Assembly (NCBI GenBank): GCA_022710245.1
Contig: JAKLHH010000195.1
Span: forward strand, 1-9,777
From: Myxococcota bacterium
GTDB lineage: Bacteria > Myxococcota > Polyangia > GCA-2747355 > JAKLHH01
Direction of reading: 5' to 3'
DNA: 9,777 nt
Shown here: in pieces, positions 7,217 through 9,777 of the stretch
Layout of the letters: each line of letters starts with the position of its first letter
How positions within the stretch are numbered: the first letter of the stretch is position 1
The notes under the pieces: model-generated
Told to the model about the DNA's origin: nothing
The model's input: the letters and a program-made list of their open reading frames with translations, nothing else
Databases searched by the model: none
Made by a program: the position numbers and the translations under genes

Positions 7217-7777
7217 TCAGTGGTGCTCCTCCTCGGGCCGGCCGAGGAGCCGGCGCTCCTCCTCGGTGAGGAGCGGCAGCCGGCGCACGAAGGTGACCAC
7301 TCGCCAGAGCTCCTGGTCGGTGTGTGTGGGCCCGAAGCCGGGCATCCCGGTCATGCGGATGCCGTGCTGGATCACCCAGTGGAGCGCGCCGTCCGGCGTG
7401 TCCTGCACGTCCTTCACCTCGAGGTCGGGCGGCGCGGGGTTCATGCCGCGGGCGATCTCCGACGGACGCACGCCCGGGGCTGCGTGGCAGACCATGCAGT
7501 TCTCCCGGAAGTGCGCGAGCCCCTCGCGCGCCGCCGCCGCGTCCCCTGTGAGCGGGTTCATCGCCTTCGGCGCGCGCCTCTCGATGGAGCGCGTCAGCGC
7601 CCACGGCGCGAGGGTTCGCTCGAGGAAGCCCGCGCCGGTGGTCGCCGCCACGTCGGGGACGCCGAGCCCGATGATGATCAGCGGCGTCGCGACGGTGAGC
7701 GCGACGCCGACCAGCAGGCCGGTGATGAAGCGCTTGAGCCCCCTGCCCCGCGGGGGCCGCTGTCCGAGTCCCTCCAT
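7217..7777 (-). CDS. Membrane-anchored monoheme cytochrome c
   Basis: The protein has 186 residues. A basic N-terminus and one hydrophobic segment (about 17-38) anchor it to the inner membrane, with the rest periplasmic. A class I cytochrome c domain follows: CMVCH at 94-98 binds heme, and MTGMPGF supplies the likely axial Met (M145). The C-terminal helix has the usual LWRVVTFVRRLP pattern (157-168). It probably carries electrons in the periplasm; the partner is not identifiable. ATG 7777 is supported by GGAGGG seven bases upstream and places the membrane segment near the N-terminus. It lies 119 bases after the small membrane protein gene and just before the START gene, so the three may be cotranscribed. 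The His/Glu-rich tail (PEEEHH) could bind metal, but this is speculative. Confidence 0.88.
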   Translation of the reverse strand: MEGLGQRPPRGRGLKRFITGLLVGVALTVATPLIIIGLGVPDVAATTGAGFLERTLAPWALTRSIERRAPKAMNPLTGDAAAAREGLAHFRENCMVCHAAPGVRPSEIARGMNPAPPDLEVKDVQDTPDGALHWVIQHGIRMTGMPGFGPTHTDQELWRVVTFVRRLPLLTEEERRLLGRPEEEHH

Positions 7778-7896
7778 CCCGCCACCCTCCGTCAGCTGCG
7801 CGCGTGAGCCTCGCCGTTCCTGCAGAAGTCGACGCGTAAGCCTTCCACGCACGGGCGGGGGCGTCCACGTGTTTGGCGGGGCGTGGCCGCCCGGGG

Positions 7897-8358
7897 TCAC
7901 CAGCGGCGGTCGAGGGCCCGGTAGGTGCTCGCGACCGCCGCCACGTAGACGGCGTGGTGGGCGAGGTCGAGGGCGAGCTCGACCCGGCTCCACTCCCGCG
8001 GCGAGGACATCAGGCCGAGCGCGGGCAGCACACCGAGGGCAGTGCCCACCACCGCGAGGTAGTGCCCGGCCGCCGCCGTCGGGGCGGTCAGGCGCGAGGC
8101 GAGCAGACCGTAGGCCGCGCCCCAGGCTGTGCCGTAGGCGAAGTGCACGGCCTGCGCGAGCTGCAGCTCGCGGCGCTCGTCCTCGAGCTCGAGCCCGAGC
8201 ACCTGCTCCAGGGCCTTCGCCGGCGTCTTGCTGGGCGGGCGGCGCCGCGCCTTCATCTCCAGCAGCTGGGCGGCCGTCATCACCGCCGTGCCGACCGCGC
8301 CCGCGATCAGCCCCTTGCCAAGCGCACTCAGCAGGGTCCTTCGACCTCTCCTTCGCAT
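7897..8358 (-). CDS. Small four-helix membrane protein of unknown function
   Basis: The protein has 153 residues with about four hydrophobic segments (roughly 11-31, 70-88, 97-117 and 128-146). A basic N-terminus with seven Arg/Lys in the first fifteen residues suggests a cytoplasmic N-end. The first segment reads GLIAGAVGTAVMTAAQ; a polar loop with two PSKTP-like turns and the acidic stretch ELEDERRE follows. His residues near membrane segments (H72, H99, H134, H135) could be heme or metal ligands, but no known motif fits. It is faintly like YagU/DUF1440-type proteins; I do not assign a family. ATG 8358 has AGGAGG six bases upstream. It is the first gene of the minus-strand cluster, downstream of a sigma-54-like element. 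Coding is well supported by composition and the ribosome site; function is unknown. Confidence 0.75.
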   Translation of the reverse strand: MRRRGRRTLLSALGKGLIAGAVGTAVMTAAQLLEMKARRRPPSKTPAKALEQVLGLELEDERRELQLAQAVHFAYGTAWGAAYGLLASRLTAPTAAAGHYLAVVGTALGVLPALGLMSSPREWSRVELALDLAHHAVYVAAVASTYRALDRRW

Positions 8359-8387
8359 CCGTCGCCTCCTCACTCTCTCGGAGATCG

Positions 8388-8403
8388 TGCAAGCCCGCGG
8401 CCA
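8388..8403 (-). promoter_or_regulatory. Candidate sigma-54-like promoter of the membrane protein/cytochrome c/START cluster
   Basis: On the minus strand TGGCCGCGGGCTTGCA has GG and GC separated by ten bases and a perfect TTGCA -12 element, with TGGC at -24. A transcript starting about 12 bases beyond the GC would have a leader of under 20 bases carrying the AGGAGG site. The -24 part departs from TGGCACG at three positions, and GC-rich DNA produces such matches by chance. Confidence 0.35.
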
Positions 8404-8429
8404 GCGCCGCGGCCCGCGGCGAGCGCTGG
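8401..8429. repeat. Inverted repeat between divergent genes
   Basis: CCAGCGC (8401-8407) and GCGCTGG (8423-8429) are perfect 7-base arms; two CCGCGG palindromes (8407-8412 and 8414-8419) lie between them. The outer ends supply the -24 GG of both sigma-54-like elements, one on each strand. It may be a shared operator or a promoter-overlapping control site. Confidence 0.45.
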
Positions 8430-8442
8430 CACGCGCTTCGCT
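8427..8442 (+). promoter_or_regulatory. Candidate sigma-54-like promoter of egtB
   Basis: TGGCACGCGCTTCGCT has a perfect TGGCACG and the ten-base GG to GC spacing, but TCGC replaces the usual TTGC at -12. It lies 42 bases before the egtB start, leaving room for a leader of about 30 bases with GAGGGAGGGG as ribosome site. Weak on its own; its pairing with the opposite-strand element makes it worth noting. Confidence 0.3.
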
Positions 8443-8484
8443 TCCGCCGTGCCCGACCGCATGCGGCGTCGAGGGAGGGGGACG

Positions 8485-9696
8485 ATGAGCGAAGGTCGCG
8501 CGCTGGCGGCACGCTACGACTCGGTGCGTGCGCAGACGGAGCGGCTCTGCGCTCCGCTCGCGATCGAGGATCACGTGGTGCAGAGCTGCGACGAGGTGAG
8601 CCCGCCCAAGTGGCACCTCGGCCACACCAGCTGGTTCTTCGAGCAGCTCCTCCTCGGACCTCACCTCGCGGGCTGGCGGCCGCTGCACCCGGCCTACGCG
8701 TTCATCTTCAACTCCTACTACGAGAGCTTCGGAGCCCGCGTGGCGCGGCCACGCCGTGGGACCCTGTCCCGACCCACGGTCGCCGAGGTGCGCGAGTACC
8801 GCGCCGCGGTGGACGCGGGGATGCACCGCCTGCTCGACGAGGCGGACGGGCGCCTCCGCGCGCTGGCGCCGCTGGTCGAGCTCGGGCTCCACCACGAGCA
8901 GCAGCACCAGGAGCTGCTCGTCACCGACATCAAGGCGATCCTGGGCCTCAACCCGCTGCGGCCGGCCTACGGCGATGCCAAGCCTGGCGCGCTGGACCTC
9001 AGCGCCGAACATGACGGCACCTGCCCGCCCCTGGACGACTGGCTCGACATCTCGGGCGGCACGGTCGAAGTCGGCCATGGCGGGCGCGGCTTCGCGTACG
9101 ACAACGAGTCGCCGCGCCATGCCGTGATCGTGCCCGCGCATCAGCTGCGCCACGCGCTGGTGACCAACGCCGAATACGAAGCGTTCGTGGCCGACGGTGG
9201 CTACGACAAGCCTTCGCTTTGGCTGTCCGAAGGTTGGGACTGGGTGCGTGCGCATGGGGTGCGCTCGCCGATGTACTGGCAACGCGACGGCAGCGGGCGC
9301 TGGCAGCACTACACGCTGATGGGCGTGCAGGCGCTGGAGAAGACGGCGCCCGTCACGCACGTGAGCTACTACGAGGCCGACGCGTTCTGCCGATGGGCCG
9401 GCTGGCGCCTGCCCACCGAGTTCGAGTGGGAAGCCGGTGCGGCCAAGCTGGGTTGGGGGCGGCGCTGGGAATGGACCCAAAGCGCCTACCTGCCTTATCC
9501 CGGCTACCGCCCCGGGGTCGGTGCGTTGGGCGAATACAACGGCAAATTCATGGTCAACCAGCAGGTGCTCCGCGGCTCCTCGTTCGCCACCGCACCTGGT
9601 CATGCGCGGCTGAGCTACAGCAACTTCTGCCACACGCCGCTGCGCTGGCAGTACACGGGCATCCGACCGGCGCGAGACGCCGACAAGCAGGCATGA
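8485..9696 (+). CDS. egtB: Ergothioneine biosynthesis protein EgtB, iron-dependent sulfoxide synthase
   Basis: This 403-residue enzyme joins oxidised hercynine to a cysteine donor (gamma-glutamylcysteine or cysteine) using O2 and Fe(II). The N-terminal DinB-like domain (about 8-165) holds the likely iron ligands: H47 in LGHTSWFF, and H137 and H141 in HHEQQHQE. The C-terminal FGE/sulfatase-modifying-like domain (about 186-397) shows SGGTVEVGH, PRH, LPTEFEWE (309-316), GEYNGKFM (349-356) and VLRGSS. The length is normal for the short proteobacterial type. ATG 8485 is chosen over in-frame ATG 8461 because GAGGGAGGGG lies just before it. Its stop overlaps the egtD start, so the two are cotranscribed. 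Codon choice changes sharply near 8960-9005: before it Glu is GAG (11 of 12) and His CAC (9 of 9); after it GAA (8 of 13) and CAT (6 of 10) dominate. This suggests a mosaic gene. Confidence 0.94.
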   Translation: MSEGRALAARYDSVRAQTERLCAPLAIEDHVVQSCDEVSPPKWHLGHTSWFFEQLLLGPHLAGWRPLHPAYAFIFNSYYESFGARVARPRRGTLSRPTVAEVREYRAAVDAGMHRLLDEADGRLRALAPLVELGLHHEQQHQELLVTDIKAILGLNPLRPAYGDAKPGALDLSAEHDGTCPPLDDWLDISGGTVEVGHGGRGFAYDNESPRHAVIVPAHQLRHALVTNAEYEAFVADGGYDKPSLWLSEGWDWVRAHGVRSPMYWQRDGSGRWQHYTLMGVQALEKTAPVTHVSYYEADAFCRWAGWRLPTEFEWEAGAAKLGWGRRWEWTQSAYLPYPGYRPGVGALGEYNGKFMVNQQVLRGSSFATAPGHARLSYSNFCHTPLRWQYTGIRPARDADKQA

Positions 9697-9777
9697 CACC
9701 TGAACTGCATAACCTGGCGCAGCATGTGCTGCATGGCCTGAGCGCGCCGCAGAAGGCGTTGTCGTCGGCATGGTTCT
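9693..9777 (+). CDS. egtD: EgtD, L-histidine N-alpha-methyltransferase (5' part only)
   Basis: The ATG at 9693 overlaps the egtB stop (ATGA), a typical translational coupling. The 28 visible residues include LHGLSAPQKALSSAWF, matching the conserved N-terminal segment of EgtD just before its YD..GS motif, which would lie beyond the edge. EgtD uses S-adenosylmethionine to trimethylate histidine to hercynine, the substrate of EgtB. Only about a tenth of the gene is present; the call rests on this segment plus the position after egtB. Codon choice (CAT for all three His, CTG and TTG for Leu) matches the second half of egtB. Confidence 0.85.
   Translation, partial: MTPELHNLAQHVLHGLSAPQKALSSAWF

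Noticed and set aside
8461..8484. Earlier in-frame ATG for egtB
   Set aside because: The GAGGGAGGGG ribosome site lies between this ATG and the ATG at 8485, so the later start is favoured.
6555..9014. Plus-strand open frame of 819 codons across three minus-strand genes and the egtB start
   Set aside because: It runs antisense to the cytochrome c, START and membrane protein genes and out of frame with egtB; composition is non-protein-like.
7897..9771. Minus-strand open frame extending the small membrane protein back through egtB
   Set aside because: Only the last 153 codons are protein-like and have a ribosome site; the rest is antisense to egtB.
1..9777. A new defence, mobile or CRISPR system
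   Set aside because: No nuclease, transposase, integrase, Cas protein, long direct repeats or tRNA-type attachment site was found; the content is respiratory, regulatory and biosynthetic.

Overview
The window is very GC-rich DNA (third codon positions almost all G or C) from a Gram-negative bacterium. Three things point to a Deltaproteobacteria/Myxococcota-type organism (Anaeromyxobacter- or Geobacter-like electron metabolism) rather than a common laboratory lineage: a multiheme lipoprotein cytochrome carrying the CX4CH motif, a CbcL-like fused cytochrome c/b, and a proteobacterial RpoD-type sigma factor. This placement is an inference from gene content, not a search result.

Layout. Positions 1-1449 (minus) hold most of a multiheme c-type cytochrome lipoprotein with 10 heme motifs in the visible part; its C-terminus lies beyond the left edge. 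A 746-base non-coding region (1450-2195) follows, rich in palindromes and carrying a good sigma-54-type -24/-12 element. It leads into a divergent plus-strand gene (2196-4292) for an 11-heme cytochrome c fused to a membrane cytochrome b. A strong hairpin closes that gene. Positions 4615-6270 (plus) encode a 551-residue RpoD/SigA-type sigma factor. A convergent, structured non-coding stretch (6271-6614) separates it from a minus-strand cluster of three genes: a small four-helix membrane protein (7897-8358), a membrane-anchored monoheme cytochrome c (7217-7777) and a START/SRPBCC-like protein (6615-7127, possibly initiating at 7175). Divergent from that cluster is an ergothioneine operon: egtB (8485-9696), then egtD overlapping it by ATGA and running off the right edge.

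How the genes may work together. The CbcL-like protein would take electrons from quinol at the inner membrane into its periplasmic heme array. The divergent lipoprotein cytochrome is a plausible later carrier at the outer membrane, so the left part looks like an extracellular or metal-directed electron-transfer locus. EgtB and EgtD make ergothioneine, a thiol antioxidant. The membrane protein/cytochrome c/START cluster has no recognised pathway.

The most unusual signals are: (1) an abrupt change in codon choice inside egtB, at the boundary between its two domains and continuing into egtD, which suggests a mosaic gene or an assembly join; (2) the 11-heme CbcL-like fusion downstream of a sigma-54-type promoter and a palindrome cluster; (3) two back-to-back sigma-54-like elements inside one inverted repeat between the cytochrome cluster and egtB; (4) a perfect Shine-Dalgarno sequence placed before a CTG codon at the START gene; and (5) an arginine at the -12-reading position of the sigma factor. 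I see no wholly new defence or mobile system, no CRISPR array, no tRNA or rRNA gene and no insertion sequence.
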